NCBI RefSeq assembly: GCF_030186535.1 | Contig: NZ_JASNVW010000002.1 | Span: 268,001-332,000 of the forward strand | DNA from: Ignisphaera cupida | Lineage (GTDB): Archaea > Thermoproteota > Thermoprotei_A > Sulfolobales > Ignisphaeraceae | Length of the DNA stretch: 64,000 nt | Direction: 5' to 3' | Shown: positions 35,448-45,001 of the stretch, one piece after another | How the letters are laid out: every line of letters begins with the position of its first letter | Position numbering within the stretch: the stretch's first letter is position 1 | Made by a program: the position numbers and the translations under genes | The notes under the pieces: generated by a model | The model's database searches: none | The model's input: the letters and a program-made list of their open reading frames with translations, nothing else | Told to the model about the DNA's origin: nothing

Positions 35448-36983
35448 TCACCTCACATAAAATCTCTTGGTGTATGGAAATGATCTTGTGAACTCAACAT
35501 CTCTTGAAAACAACAGTCTTATATCATCAATGCCATATACAACCATAGCCAATCTCTCTACACCCATACCCCAAGCACCAACAGGAGCATCAACACCAAG
35601 AATCTCAAGAACCTCTGGTCTAAACATTCCAGCACCAAAAACCTCTATCCATCCATAGCCAGGGACATAGCCATAGCCCTCAACACTTGGCTCAGTAAAT
35701 GGAAAGTAAGCTGGTTTGAATTTGAACTTTTCTATTCCTATTGATCGAAGAATTTGCGCTAGCAAACCCAGAAGTTTTCTGAAGTTGAAATCTTTTTCCA
35801 TTATAACCCCATCAAAATTTGTAAACTCTGGTGAGTGTCTAGGATCTGGGTTATCTCTTCTGAAAACTCTTGCAATTGTGTAAAGTCTTGCAGGAGGTTT
35901 TCTACCAATTAAGTACCTAGCTGTAACAGCTGTTGTATGTGATCTTAGTATGAGCTTCGATGCTTTTTCATATGACCACTTATATCTCCAGCCAGTGCTT
36001 CCACAAAAACCACCTACCTCATGAACTCTTCTAGTTCTCTCAACAACATCGCTATACATAGACAAATCAGCATATCCATCAACAACAAGAATATCGTGAA
36101 TATCTCTCGATGGGTGGTCCTGAGCCTGGAAAAGAATGTCGAAATTCCAAAGCTCTGGAATTATGTAATCATCTTTCACTTCCTCAAAACCAAGATCCTC
36201 CATAACATCTCTTATCATGTCAACAAAATCCTTGAAAAAGTGTCTCTTTCCTGGATATATCAATGGCGGCAAAGCCTCTAGGTTGTAGGCTTTAAAAACA
36301 TAGTTTTTCCAATTACCAGATGCAATCATCTCATGTGTAAGCTTTGAAGCAACAGGTTTTTGCATGACTAGTTTCAAAGCTTCTTGATATGGTATAGCAA
36401 GTTTCACAATTCTTTGCTTGGTTACCGAAATGTTTATGAGTTTTCTTTTAACAAGTTCTTGAAAAACATCGCTGTTTCTAATACTTTCATCAACTTCCTT
36501 ACCATTTGCAAATAATGCAAGTATTTCTCTATGTTTAGTTAGAGGTACAAAGCTTTGAAACTTGGCAACACCCCTCTCAATTCTTATCCAACCCCTTCTA
36601 ACAGCCCAGCTAATTCCTATAGATGCTACAAACTCTCCTAGAAACTTCCTAATCTCCTCTATAGATGCTGAGCCTCCATGTTCTTGAATAAACTTAGCAA
36701 CTTTTTCTTCAGGTAATGCCTCTAGATATGAAAGACCTTCTTCAGATGTTTTTGCAATGAGAATACTCTTCTCAGCAACTTCAACAATTCCCTTAGACTT
36801 TAAAAGCTCTACTATAGATGATAAACCCTCTTCACTGAGACTAGTCACTCTAGCTAGTTCACCAAAATCAACATCTCTATTCAATTCAACAATTTTCTTC
36901 AGTACATCAAGTTCACTTTTAGATAACTGAGCTTCTAAAACAATTACAGTCACACCACACAAAACTGTTTTGCTATTAAACAT
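35448..36983 (-). CDS. pheS: Phenylalanyl-tRNA synthetase alpha subunit
   Basis: A 511-residue catalytic subunit. The N-terminal 200 residues form the winged-helix/coiled-coil tRNA-binding part (VARVTSLSEEGLSSIVELLK). Class II motifs follow: motif 2 FRRDNPDPRHSPEFTNFDG and motif 3 GAWGMGVERLAMVVYG, with FPFTEPSVEGYGY and YGWIEVFGAGMFRPEV typical of PheRS alpha. The start is ATG 36983; a GTG 10 codons later (VTVIVLEAQL) is possible. First gene of the synthetase operon. Confidence 0.92.
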   Translation of the reverse strand: MFNSKTVLCGVTVIVLEAQLSKSELDVLKKIVELNRDVDFGELARVTSLSEEGLSSIVELLKSKGIVEVAEKSILIAKTSEEGLSYLEALPEEKVAKFIQEHGGSASIEEIRKFLGEFVASIGISWAVRRGWIRIERGVAKFQSFVPLTKHREILALFANGKEVDESIRNSDVFQELVKRKLINISVTKQRIVKLAIPYQEALKLVMQKPVASKLTHEMIASGNWKNYVFKAYNLEALPPLIYPGKRHFFKDFVDMIRDVMEDLGFEEVKDDYIIPELWNFDILFQAQDHPSRDIHDILVVDGYADLSMYSDVVERTRRVHEVGGFCGSTGWRYKWSYEKASKLILRSHTTAVTARYLIGRKPPARLYTIARVFRRDNPDPRHSPEFTNFDGVIMEKDFNFRKLLGLLAQILRSIGIEKFKFKPAYFPFTEPSVEGYGYVPGYGWIEVFGAGMFRPEVLEILGVDAPVGAWGMGVERLAMVVYGIDDIRLLFSRDVEFTRSFPYTKRFYVR

Positions 36984-37100
36984 AGTATCTTTAATAAAAA
37001 GGCATTTTATGCTTTATTGCTACAAGAAATATAAGTTATGAATGCTATATCAACCAGCTGAGTTTTAGCTAAAACAGCTGAAATAAGGCGATGAATCTAC

Positions 37101-38141
37101 ATGTCTGCAAAGCTCTCTCCAAATCTCCTATCAAAATATGTGCTTAGCAGAGTTGGTGTTGTAGATCCTTCTGTTGTGGTGGGGCCCTCTATTGGAGAGG
37201 ATGCAGCAATTATTGATCTGGGAAGCGATAGTGTTTTAGTTGTTCATGCGGATCCAATAACTGGTGCTGTTGAGAATATTGGTTGGCTTGCAATTCACAT
37301 TGCTTGTAACGATATTGCTGTTAGAGGTGCTAAACCCAAGTGGCTAGTAACTGTTTTGCTTTTGCCACATTCAGAAAATGAGGATAAGAATGAGGAACTT
37401 CTAGATTCCATTACTAAGCAAATGAGTGAAGCAGCTAAAGAGGTTGGTGCAATGATTGTTGGGGGACACAGTGAATTCACAGTAGATATTTCAAGGCCAA
37501 TAATATCTGTGACTGCCATGGGCATTGCGAAGAAGGGCAGCTATGTTACCACAGGTGGTGCTAGAGTTGGCGACGTTGTTTTAATGACTAAGACTGTTGC
37601 TGTTGAAGGAACAGCAATACTTGCAGCAGACTTTAGAGATGTTTTGCTTGAAATGGGTGTTTCAGAAACTGTTTTGGAAAGAGGAAGAAATTTCATTAAG
37701 AGAATAAGCGTTGTTAAAGAGGCTATAGCTCTTGCAGAAACTGGATTAGCAACATCTATGCATGATCCAACAGAAGGTGGTTTAATTGCTGGACTAGCTG
37801 AAATTGCTTATGCATCAAAAAAATCTATTGAGATTTGGGAAGAGAAAATACCAATAGCAGAAGAGACAATGGCCATAGTCAAAGCCCTTGGAATAGACCC
37901 TTTAAAACTCATAAGCTCTGGAACACTAGTTGCGACAATACATCAAGACAAAGCTGATGAAGCTATAAAACTACTTCAAAACATTGGAGTAGAAGCAGCT
38001 GTTATAGGCAAGGTTACAGAGCCAAAAGATTTTTACGTAGCTATTCATAGAAGAAGTGGCCAAGTAGAAAAAATTAAAGATGTGTATGTAAAAGACGAGC
38101 TATATGATGCGTGGAAGCGTTTCAAATCCCATAGAAGCTAA
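37101..38141 (+). CDS. AIR-synthase-family (HypE/PurM-like) ATP-binding protein
   Basis: A 346-residue protein of the PurM/HypE/SelD fold: SIGEDAAIIDLGSDSVLVVHADPITG near the N-terminus and MHDPTEGGLIAGLAEIAYAS in the second half. It resembles HypE but lacks the C-terminal PRIC cysteine of the true HypE at 43951-44997, so it should not make the thiocyanate group. Relatives are annotated only as AIR synthase-related. The start ATG 37101 follows GGCGATG. It diverges from the pheS operon. Confidence 0.8.
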   Translation: MSAKLSPNLLSKYVLSRVGVVDPSVVVGPSIGEDAAIIDLGSDSVLVVHADPITGAVENIGWLAIHIACNDIAVRGAKPKWLVTVLLLPHSENEDKNEELLDSITKQMSEAAKEVGAMIVGGHSEFTVDISRPIISVTAMGIAKKGSYVTTGGARVGDVVLMTKTVAVEGTAILAADFRDVLLEMGVSETVLERGRNFIKRISVVKEAIALAETGLATSMHDPTEGGLIAGLAEIAYASKKSIEIWEEKIPIAEETMAIVKALGIDPLKLISSGTLVATIHQDKADEAIKLLQNIGVEAAVIGKVTEPKDFYVAIHRRSGQVEKIKDVYVKDELYDAWKRFKSHRS

Positions 38142-38405
38142 GGTGATATCAATACCAAATCCCAAGACATAGATGAAAACTGTAGAAAGGCTATTAAGTT
38201 GCTTAAGAAACCTTAGTGATATGGAAATGATGAAAACGGCTGTGAGCGGATGCGCAAAGAATTTCGAAAATAACTGGATTTGTTAAGCAATGATAAAATA
38301 GATGAAGAACCGTGTTTAAGCTGATTACTCAAAATAAATTTTGAAAATTTGTGGTAACATGGTTAGAATTAAGGCTTTGCATTTGCTTGGCCATGTTTAT
38401 ATATG

Positions 38406-38945
38406 TTAATGCTTTTCTATTGCTTTGCAAAACTCTTTTGCAAGCTCCTCATCTATTGCAACAAGATATATAGTTGTTAAAGGAACTCTTCTACTGCTCA
38501 AAAACTGCTTAATTGTATTCACCATAGCTTCTGCTGCTTGACTATATGATAACCCACCTACACCTGTGCCCATACCTGGAAAAGCTATAGACTTTACACC
38601 AAGTTCCAAAGCCTTTTCAAGAGCAGCTAAAACAGCTTTCGATACTTTATCAACTGTTGTTCTCATAGCTGGTTTCTCCATAGTTGGTGAATGAATAACA
38701 TATTTAGCTGGTAACCTTCCAGCTGTTGTAGCAACAGCTTTTCCTATTGACACAGGAGCATATCTCATTGCCTCTTTCTCTATTTCCTCACCACCAACTC
38801 TCTTAATAGCACCAGCAACACCACCACCCATAACCATTAAGCTGTTAGCAGGATTAACAATAGCATCAACAACTAGCTTAGTAACATCCTCAATCAAAAC
38901 CCTTAACACAACACCATAAAAAATAGAGCTACACAGTTCTTTCAC
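38406..38945 (-). CDS. Macrodomain (ADP-ribose-binding) protein
   Basis: The core is a macrodomain: VLIEDVTKLVVDAIVNPANSLMVMGGGVAGAIKRVGG carries the ADP-ribose-binding loops, and FPGMGTGVGGLSYSQAAEAM the second loop. Such proteins bind or hydrolyse ADP-ribose, O-acetyl-ADP-ribose or ADP-ribosylated targets. GTG 38945 is proposed as start: GGTGT lies 6 nt upstream and a TATA-like stretch near 38985 would place the RNA start at about 38958. A frame from TTG 39002 would add 19 atypical residues. Confidence 0.85.
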   Translation of the reverse strand: MKELCSSIFYGVVLRVLIEDVTKLVVDAIVNPANSLMVMGGGVAGAIKRVGGEEIEKEAMRYAPVSIGKAVATTAGRLPAKYVIHSPTMEKPAMRTTVDKVSKAVLAALEKALELGVKSIAFPGMGTGVGGLSYSQAAEAMVNTIKQFLSSRRVPLTTIYLVAIDEELAKEFCKAIEKH

Positions 38946-39130
38946 AGGAAAACACCATAAATTTTGTATCGCCATAATCAATTTATTAAGTTTATCAAAC
39001 AATTAATTTTGGAAGCAAGGCTAATGAGAAGCTAAGTCCATTGTTAAAACAACTGATTTGTGTAACGATGCACATATATGTTCGTAAATACATTTCTAGA
39101 TTTAGCAAAAATGTTTTGTAGTGGCGAAGT

Positions 39131-39523
39131 TTGTTGAAGAGCCTTAAACTACTTGTTGACTGGATTGAAAAAGCAGATATTTTTCTATCTGATGCTGAGA
39201 AGCATTTAGCTGAGGGTCACTATTGGCTGGTTTGTTTTGAGTCTCACCAAGCTGCTGAGCTCTATCCCAAATCTCTTATAGTCTCTGCTACAGGTTTTCA
39301 TCCCTATACACATGATCTTTTGGAACTTGTAGATGCGTTAAAAAGTATTGGTATAAATGTTGAAGAAGATATTGTAATTGCAAGTGATTTGCTAACACCA
39401 CACTATACATTATCTAGATACCCAGGTAGAAAAACAATTAAGTATAATAGAGAAAGGGCTGAGAGATGTTTGGGTTCTGCTAAGAAAGTTGTTGAGTGGG
39501 TGAAGAGGGTTGCAGACCCATAG
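39131..39523 (+). CDS. HEPN-domain protein
   Basis: A 130-residue all-helical protein with the HEPN pattern: ADIFLSDAEKHLAEGHYWLVCFESHQAAELYPKSLIVSATG ... YTHDLLELVDAL and PHYTLSRYPGR. It overlaps the nucleotidyltransferase gene (39510-39848) by 14 nt, the usual HEPN-MNT pairing, often a toxin-antitoxin unit in which MNT adenylylates HEPN. I do not see the RxxxxH RNase motif of toxic HEPNs, so nuclease activity is doubtful. TTG start at 39131. Confidence 0.85.
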   Translation: MLKSLKLLVDWIEKADIFLSDAEKHLAEGHYWLVCFESHQAAELYPKSLIVSATGFHPYTHDLLELVDALKSIGINVEEDIVIASDLLTPHYTLSRYPGRKTIKYNRERAERCLGSAKKVVEWVKRVADP

Positions 39524-39848
39524 TATTGGCTATGAAATTCTTAGAAAAGTGTATAGAAAGGTTGTTGAAAGAGATGAAATGTTTAAAAGATTTGTAGAAA
39601 GGCTTTGTGTAAGTGGTCTTGCTGATGAGGTTTACCTAGTTGGTTCCAGGGCTCGTGGAGACAATTCCTCTTCCAGTGATTATGATATTGTGGTTGTTGT
39701 TAATGAGGATGATGTGCTTGGTGTTGTAGAGAAGATAGCAATGCTTAGGAAAGAGGCTGTACCAGTAGATGTGGTGGTTCTTAGAAAAGAGGATTTGAAG
39801 GATCCAATATATAGAGAGATGCTGATGTATAAGAAGAAGCTGTGCTAG
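39510..39848 (+). CDS. Minimal nucleotidyltransferase (MNT)
   Basis: A 112-residue Pol-beta-fold nucleotidyltransferase. VGSRARGDNSSSSDYDIVVVV has the GSxARG helix and the DxD metal pair; VPVDVVVLRKED gives the third aspartate. Such proteins transfer AMP to the partner HEPN. It starts at TTG 39510 inside the 3' end of the HEPN gene; ATG within DEMFKRFVE is an internal alternative. Confidence 0.85.
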   Translation: MQTHSIGYEILRKVYRKVVERDEMFKRFVERLCVSGLADEVYLVGSRARGDNSSSSDYDIVVVVNEDDVLGVVEKIAMLRKEAVPVDVVVLRKEDLKDPIYREMLMYKKKLC

Positions 39849-39990
39849 TATAGCATTTTGTTTAATTGAGTTTGTTTGATTACGTCATGATAGCAACATA
39901 CTTAATATCCTCTAATAAATAAAATAAGTGTTGAAATATGCAAAGAGCTTCAAATTAAGTTAGAATCTGTGTTTACATAGGTTGTTGTTG

Positions 39991-42312
39991 ATGAGTATTA
40001 AAGCTTTGAGGATTAGAGTTACGGGTATTGTTCAAGGTGTTGGCTTTAGACCATTTGTTTATAGACTTGCTACTAGGCTTGGTCTCAAAGGCTATGTTGT
40101 TAATTTGGGTGGTAGTGAAGTTGAGATTTTTGTTGAAGGTGATGAAAATTCTTTGAAGTTTTTTGTTGAGAGAATTTCTGTTGAGAAACCTCCTAATGCT
40201 AGAATTGATAAGGTTTTTGTTGAGTGGATTGAGCCCATAGGTTTTAAAGAGTTTCTTATTAGGGAAAGTGGTTCTCAACAGATTCTAAGAAGTGTTATAC
40301 CACCGGATATAGGTATTTGTAGCGATTGTGTTAGAGAAATTCTTGATTCTGGCTCAAGATTCTATAGATACTATTGGAATAGCTGTGTTAACTGTGGACC
40401 AAGATTCTCAATGATGTTTAGAACACCTTACGATAGAGAAAACACGTCCATGGCTGTGTTTAGGCTTTGTGAAAAATGCGAAGCTGAGTATAGAGATCCA
40501 AGCAATGTTAGAAGGTTTCATGCACAAGGCATTAGCTGCCCTGTTTGTGGCCCAAAAACATTTGTTTTCGACTCAAGTGGTAGAAGAATAGATGTTGATG
40601 ACATAGTTTCATTTGTTGCTAAAAAGATTTTGGAGGGGCATATAATAGCTATTAAAGGTGTTGGAGGATACCACATAGCATGTCTAGCATCTCGTGACGA
40701 TGTTGTTTTAGAGCTTAGAAAGAGGAAGAGAAGACCAACACAACCATTTGCTGTTATGGCAAGAGACTATAAAGTTGTTGAGGATATTGCAGTGCCTTTT
40801 CCAGAAGCTAGAGAGCTTCTAGAGTCTCCCCAGAGACCAATAGTTATATTGCCGAAGAAGAGAGATTCAAAGCTTTCAGAATATGTTTCCCCTGGTTTAT
40901 CAACAGTTGGTGTTATGCTTCCATACACAGGTTTTCAAGTGTTGTTGCTAAGAGAAATTCCGGATGGCTTCTTGATAATGACTAGTGGCAATGTCCATGG
41001 AGAGCCAATGTGTACAAACATTACCTGTGTTTTTGAAAAGCTTAGAGATGTTGTGGATTATGTTGTTGAGCATGAGAGGGAAATTGTTCATAGAGTTGAT
41101 GATAGTGTTATAAGGTTTTCTGATGGAGAGCCAGTGTTTCTTAGAAGAGCAAGGGGTTATGCACCTGAGTGGATAGAGCTTCCATTCAATGTTGCTGAAT
41201 CCATTGCTGTTGGAGCAGAACTTCAAACAGCTGGTGCAGTAGCTTTTGAAAACAAAGTTGTTTTAACACAATACATAGGCGATGTTGATGAACCTGCCCA
41301 GCTAGATGATCTTAGAAAAGAGCTTCTATGGTTTGCAAAAATCTATGGGCTAAAGCCAAGTGTTGTTGCAGCTGATATGCATCCCAACTACCATAATAAG
41401 AGGATTGCAGTTGAGTTTTCAAAAGAGTTTGGAGCTGAGTATATAGAGATTCAGCATCATCATGCACACATAGCTTCTGCAATGGCTGAGCATGGTGTTG
41501 GAGAAGATGAGAATGTTGTTGGCATAGCTATTGATGGAACAGGCTATGGTGTTGATGGTGGTATATGGGGTGGGGAGGTTATGATAGCAAGCTATACTAA
41601 CTTCAAAAGAACTGGTAGTCTACAGCCATTTACTCTTCCAGGTGGAGATTCGGCAGCACTCTATCCTGTGAAACCCCTAATATCATTGTTTGTATTAGCT
41701 GGTTACAGCGAGGAGGAGGTTATTAAGTACCTAGAGAAAGAGGGCCTCATAAAATCATTACCATATGGAGCCAAGGAAGCTGCTATAACGTATAGACTTG
41801 CTAAGAGTGGTAGAGGAGCTGTTGTAACGAGCATGGGAAGAACTTTAGATGCTTTTTCAGCTCTTTTGAATGTGTGCACACTTAGAACATATGAAGGTGA
41901 GCCACCAATAAAGCTAGAAGCTTTAGCTGATAGTGGAAACTATTTGGATTACTATCCAAAGATAAAGCATTTCAATGGTAGACTAGTTGTTGATGTTGTT
42001 GACATGCTTAACTGGGTTCTTAGCAACATGGATAAAAGGAAAAGCGATTTAGCAGCAACAGTTCTTAGGTCTCTAGGCATTGGACTAGGTCTAATAGCTT
42101 TGGAGAGTGTAAAGGGTTTGAGAAACACTAAAAACTTTGTTGTTTGTAGTGGTGGATCAGCTGTAAATACACACATTATTAGAGGTATTAAACATGCTTT
42201 GAAGAGTGGGGAGATAGGTGTTAAGCTTCCACGAAAAACTCCTCCAGGTGATGGAGGTATTGCCCTAGGGCAAATTGTTATAGTCTCTTCAAAGGTGAGT
42301 AAACATGGTTAG
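39991..42312 (+). CDS. hypF: HypF carbamoyltransferase for hydrogenase maturation
   Basis: About 773 residues with all four HypF modules. Acylphosphatase: RIRVTGIVQGVGFRPFVYRLA at the N-terminus. Two zinc fingers: CSDCVREIL-(x)-CVNC and CEKCEAEYR-(x)-CPVC. YrdC-like: IIAIKGVGGYHIACLASRDD and KRRPTQPFAVMARD. Kae1-like: QHHHAHIASAMAEHG and VVGIAIDGTGYGVDGGIWGG. It makes carbamoyl-AMP from carbamoyl phosphate and passes carbamoyl to HypE for the CN ligands of NiFe sites. ATG 39991 follows in-frame TTGs. hypD overlaps the end by 8 nt. Confidence 0.95.
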   Translation: MSIKALRIRVTGIVQGVGFRPFVYRLATRLGLKGYVVNLGGSEVEIFVEGDENSLKFFVERISVEKPPNARIDKVFVEWIEPIGFKEFLIRESGSQQILRSVIPPDIGICSDCVREILDSGSRFYRYYWNSCVNCGPRFSMMFRTPYDRENTSMAVFRLCEKCEAEYRDPSNVRRFHAQGISCPVCGPKTFVFDSSGRRIDVDDIVSFVAKKILEGHIIAIKGVGGYHIACLASRDDVVLELRKRKRRPTQPFAVMARDYKVVEDIAVPFPEARELLESPQRPIVILPKKRDSKLSEYVSPGLSTVGVMLPYTGFQVLLLREIPDGFLIMTSGNVHGEPMCTNITCVFEKLRDVVDYVVEHEREIVHRVDDSVIRFSDGEPVFLRRARGYAPEWIELPFNVAESIAVGAELQTAGAVAFENKVVLTQYIGDVDEPAQLDDLRKELLWFAKIYGLKPSVVAADMHPNYHNKRIAVEFSKEFGAEYIEIQHHHAHIASAMAEHGVGEDENVVGIAIDGTGYGVDGGIWGGEVMIASYTNFKRTGSLQPFTLPGGDSAALYPVKPLISLFVLAGYSEEEVIKYLEKEGLIKSLPYGAKEAAITYRLAKSGRGAVVTSMGRTLDAFSALLNVCTLRTYEGEPPIKLEALADSGNYLDYYPKIKHFNGRLVVDVVDMLNWVLSNMDKRKSDLAATVLRSLGIGLGLIALESVKGLRNTKNFVVCSGGSAVNTHIIRGIKHALKSGEIGVKLPRKTPPGDGGIALGQIVIVSSKVSKHG

Positions 42313-43549
42313 TGAAATGCAAAACAGCGAACATAGTGAGTTGAGTAATTTCCTCAAAGTTGTTAATAAGATTGAAAGTGCTTTTAGAGAGAATAGAGAG
42401 CTTGTTTCAATAATTCTAAAGAAGATTATGGAATATTCCAAGAAGCTTGAAGAAGCTTATGGAAAAGAATTCAAGTTTAAAATAATGAACTTTTGCGGAA
42501 CGCATGAGTGGACAATTACACACTTTGGTATTAGAAGTCTTGTACCAAAAAACATAGAGCTTGTTGCAGGTCCCGGTTGCCCGGTTTGTGTAACCCCCTC
42601 ATATTTTATTGAAGAGGCTATAAAACTTGCTTTGGATGGTTTCACCATTTACACATATGGCGATACCTATAGGCTTAGAACAGTGAATAGTGTAAGGGGA
42701 TATAATTCTCTAAGCGATGTTAGAAGCGATGGCGATGTGAAAATTGTTACAAGTTTTGCAGAAGCCATAGCCGATGCTAGGAGAAGTGGTAGGGAATCTG
42801 TATTTATTGGAATAGGCTTTGAAACTGTTGCTCCAGGCTATGCCTCAGCAATTATAAGAGGTATTGTACCAGAAAATCTAAAGATTATGAGTCTTGTCAA
42901 GCTTACACCACCAGCAATGTTCTACACATTGGAGATACTGAGGGAGAAGCCAACAGAACCACCAGTAATGGGTGTTATAGCACCTGGTCATGTATCAACA
43001 ATTACTGGGGCAAAGGCATGGGCTGTTGTATCTGAAAACTATGGCATTCCAGTTGTTATCTCTGGTTTTGAGCCCATCGATGTTCTTCTATCAATTCTAG
43101 AAATTTTGAAGCAGCTTGTAAAAGGAGAGGCAAAAACGGTTATAGAATATAAAAGAGCTGTTACATGGCATGGGGATGTAAGAGCACAGAGAATTGTGGC
43201 GAAAGCCTTTAGAGTTGTTGATGATGCTTGGAGAGGCATAGGATTTTTGCCTGAAAGCGGCTTAAGACTTAGAGAAGAGTATAGAAAAATTGATGCTTTT
43301 GCAGAGATTGGGGTAGAGGATTTGAAACCCGATAAATGGGTTTATGACCTTCCACCAGGTTGTAGATGTGCAGAGGTGACACTTGGAAAAGCGAAGCCAA
43401 CTGACTGCCCACTTTTCATGAGGATTTGTACACCAAGCAAACCCTATGGACCATGTATGGTGTCTTTGGAGGGGGCATGCGCTATATGGGCTAGATTTGG
43501 AAGTGGTGGTTTAGCAGATGAGATAGCAAAGGATCTTGGTTTACAATAA
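42305..43549 (+). CDS. hypD: HypD Fe-S scaffold for hydrogenase maturation
   Basis: A 414-residue protein. The invariant motifs are FCGTHEWTI, GPGCPVCVTP, GFETVAPG and, near the C-terminus, PPGCRCAEVTLGKAKPTDCPLF with the cysteines of the [4Fe-4S] cluster. With HypC it holds the Fe(CN)2CO unit before delivery to the hydrogenase large subunit. It overlaps hypF by 8 nt; a 95-bp gap separates it from hypC. Confidence 0.95.
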   Translation: MVSEMQNSEHSELSNFLKVVNKIESAFRENRELVSIILKKIMEYSKKLEEAYGKEFKFKIMNFCGTHEWTITHFGIRSLVPKNIELVAGPGCPVCVTPSYFIEEAIKLALDGFTIYTYGDTYRLRTVNSVRGYNSLSDVRSDGDVKIVTSFAEAIADARRSGRESVFIGIGFETVAPGYASAIIRGIVPENLKIMSLVKLTPPAMFYTLEILREKPTEPPVMGVIAPGHVSTITGAKAWAVVSENYGIPVVISGFEPIDVLLSILEILKQLVKGEAKTVIEYKRAVTWHGDVRAQRIVAKAFRVVDDAWRGIGFLPESGLRLREEYRKIDAFAEIGVEDLKPDKWVYDLPPGCRCAEVTLGKAKPTDCPLFMRICTPSKPYGPCMVSLEGACAIWARFGSGGLADEIAKDLGLQ

Positions 43550-43647
43550 CTTATTAGTATCGTATTTAATACTGTATTATAAATGTTAGCAAAGTTAAGC
43601 TTATTTGTTGAATAGTTTGTGAACTATAAATGTGAATGTGATTTGTG

Positions 43648-43944
43648 ATGTGCTGGGGAGTGCCAGCAGTTGTACTTAGCGTTGATTTTGATAACATGAT
43701 TGCTAGAGTTGATTATGGAGATGGCATTGCTAGAGAGGTTCTCATAGGCATAGATGGTGAAAGAGTTTCTAGAGGCGATATAGTAATGGTTCATGCAGGT
43801 GTTATAATATCTAAGCTTTCAAGTGATGCTGTAGAGGAGCATATAGAGTTTCTTAAGGATGTTTTGGGAGAGGATGCAAGCAAAGCAATCAAAGCCTATG
43901 AGTCTATTCTTGAACTTGCAAAGTCATTAAAGAAAGAGGTGTAG
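43648..43944 (+). CDS. hypC: HypC chaperone for hydrogenase maturation
   Basis: About 98 residues. The mature N-terminal cysteine is set by MCWGVPAVVLSVD (MCxxxPxxV). ARVDYGDGIAREVLIGI and VMVHAGVIISKL match the family's OB-fold. The N-terminal Cys (after Met removal) binds iron and HypD. ATG 43648 is chosen so that Cys is residue 2; the GTG one codon upstream would spoil this. hypE follows after 6 nt. Confidence 0.93.
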   Translation: MCWGVPAVVLSVDFDNMIARVDYGDGIAREVLIGIDGERVSRGDIVMVHAGVIISKLSSDAVEEHIEFLKDVLGEDASKAIKAYESILELAKSLKKEV

Positions 43945-43950
43945 CATCAA

Positions 43951-44997
43951 ATGGATAAGGTTTCTCTTGCTCATGGCTCAGGTGGTGTAGAAACTTTTGA
44001 GCTTTTGGAAAAGCTCATATTTAGTCGTGTTGAAAACAAGTTGAAGAGAGTTGAAAATGGGTTTGGAATAGATGTTTTAGATGATGGAGCAACAATACCT
44101 CTTCCAAGTGGAGAGCACATCGTTGTTTCAATTGATGCTTACACAGTTAATCCACCATTTTTCCCAGGGGGAAACATAGGTGTTTTAGCAGCTGCTGGCT
44201 CCATAAACGATGTTTTGATGATGGGTGGAAAACCCATTGCGATTCTAGACTCTATTGTTGTTGAGGAAGGGTTTCCAATAAATGATCTGGAAACAATTAT
44301 CCAGTCTTTCCTAAATGTTTTGAGAAGTGAAAACATTGCTTTAATTGGTGGAGACTTCAAGGTTATGCCAAAAGGAAGCATAGACAAAATAGTTATAACA
44401 ACAGCAGCTATAGGCATTGCTAAAAAGCCTATTGTTGACATGCCAAAACCCGGTGATAAAATAGTTGTTAGTGATTTTGTTGGTGATCATGGAGCTGTTA
44501 TAATGCTTCTTCAAATGGGTTTAGAGAAAAGTGTTGAGGAATTTGAAAAAGGTCTTTTGAAAAGTGATGCAAAACCTCTTACAAAACTTATGATACCACT
44601 CATAGAGAAATATCGAAACTTCATCAACGCGGCTAGAGATCCGACAAGAGGTGGCTTAGCGGGCATATTGAATGAGTGGGCATCCAAATCTGGAAATGTT
44701 ATTGTTGTTGACGAGTCCTCAATACCTGTAAGAGAAAGTGTTAAGAGGTATTCTGAAATGCTTGGAATAGACCCTCTATATCTTGCATCAGAAGGTGTTG
44801 CAGTGCTTTCTATTGATTCTAGTGTTGCTAACGAGGTTGTTGAGTATATGAAGAGCTTGGGCTTTGAAAATGCTAGAATCATTGGAGAGGTTAAATCAAG
44901 TGAGAAGTTCAGGGGATATGTTCTGTCCAAGACAAGAATTGGTGGATACAGAATTTTGGAGCCTCCAAGAGGCGAGCTAGTTCCAAGAATATGCTAG
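43951..44997 (+). CDS. hypE: HypE thiocyanate synthase for hydrogenase maturation
   Basis: A 348-residue PurM-fold protein that turns a carbamoylated C-terminal Cys into thiocyanate. LAHGSGGVETFELL at the N-terminus, FFPGGNIGVLAAAGSINDVLMMG in the middle, ARDPTRGGLAGILNEWA and the essential C-terminal VPRIC are all present. HypF carbamoylates that Cys. SD GAGGTG precedes ATG 43951. The metallo-beta-lactamase-fold gene begins 4 nt after its stop. Confidence 0.95.
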   Translation: MDKVSLAHGSGGVETFELLEKLIFSRVENKLKRVENGFGIDVLDDGATIPLPSGEHIVVSIDAYTVNPPFFPGGNIGVLAAAGSINDVLMMGGKPIAILDSIVVEEGFPINDLETIIQSFLNVLRSENIALIGGDFKVMPKGSIDKIVITTAAIGIAKKPIVDMPKPGDKIVVSDFVGDHGAVIMLLQMGLEKSVEEFEKGLLKSDAKPLTKLMIPLIEKYRNFINAARDPTRGGLAGILNEWASKSGNVIVVDESSIPVRESVKRYSEMLGIDPLYLASEGVAVLSIDSSVANEVVEYMKSLGFENARIIGEVKSSEKFRGYVLSKTRIGGYRILEPPRGELVPRIC

Positions 44998-45001
44998 TTA
45001 C

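Noticed and set aside
38142-38405. C-box-like ATGATGA near 38229 and TAGATGA...CTGA near 38300-38322 as sRNA
   Set aside because: The two half-motifs are about 75 nt apart and lack a proper D'/C' pair.
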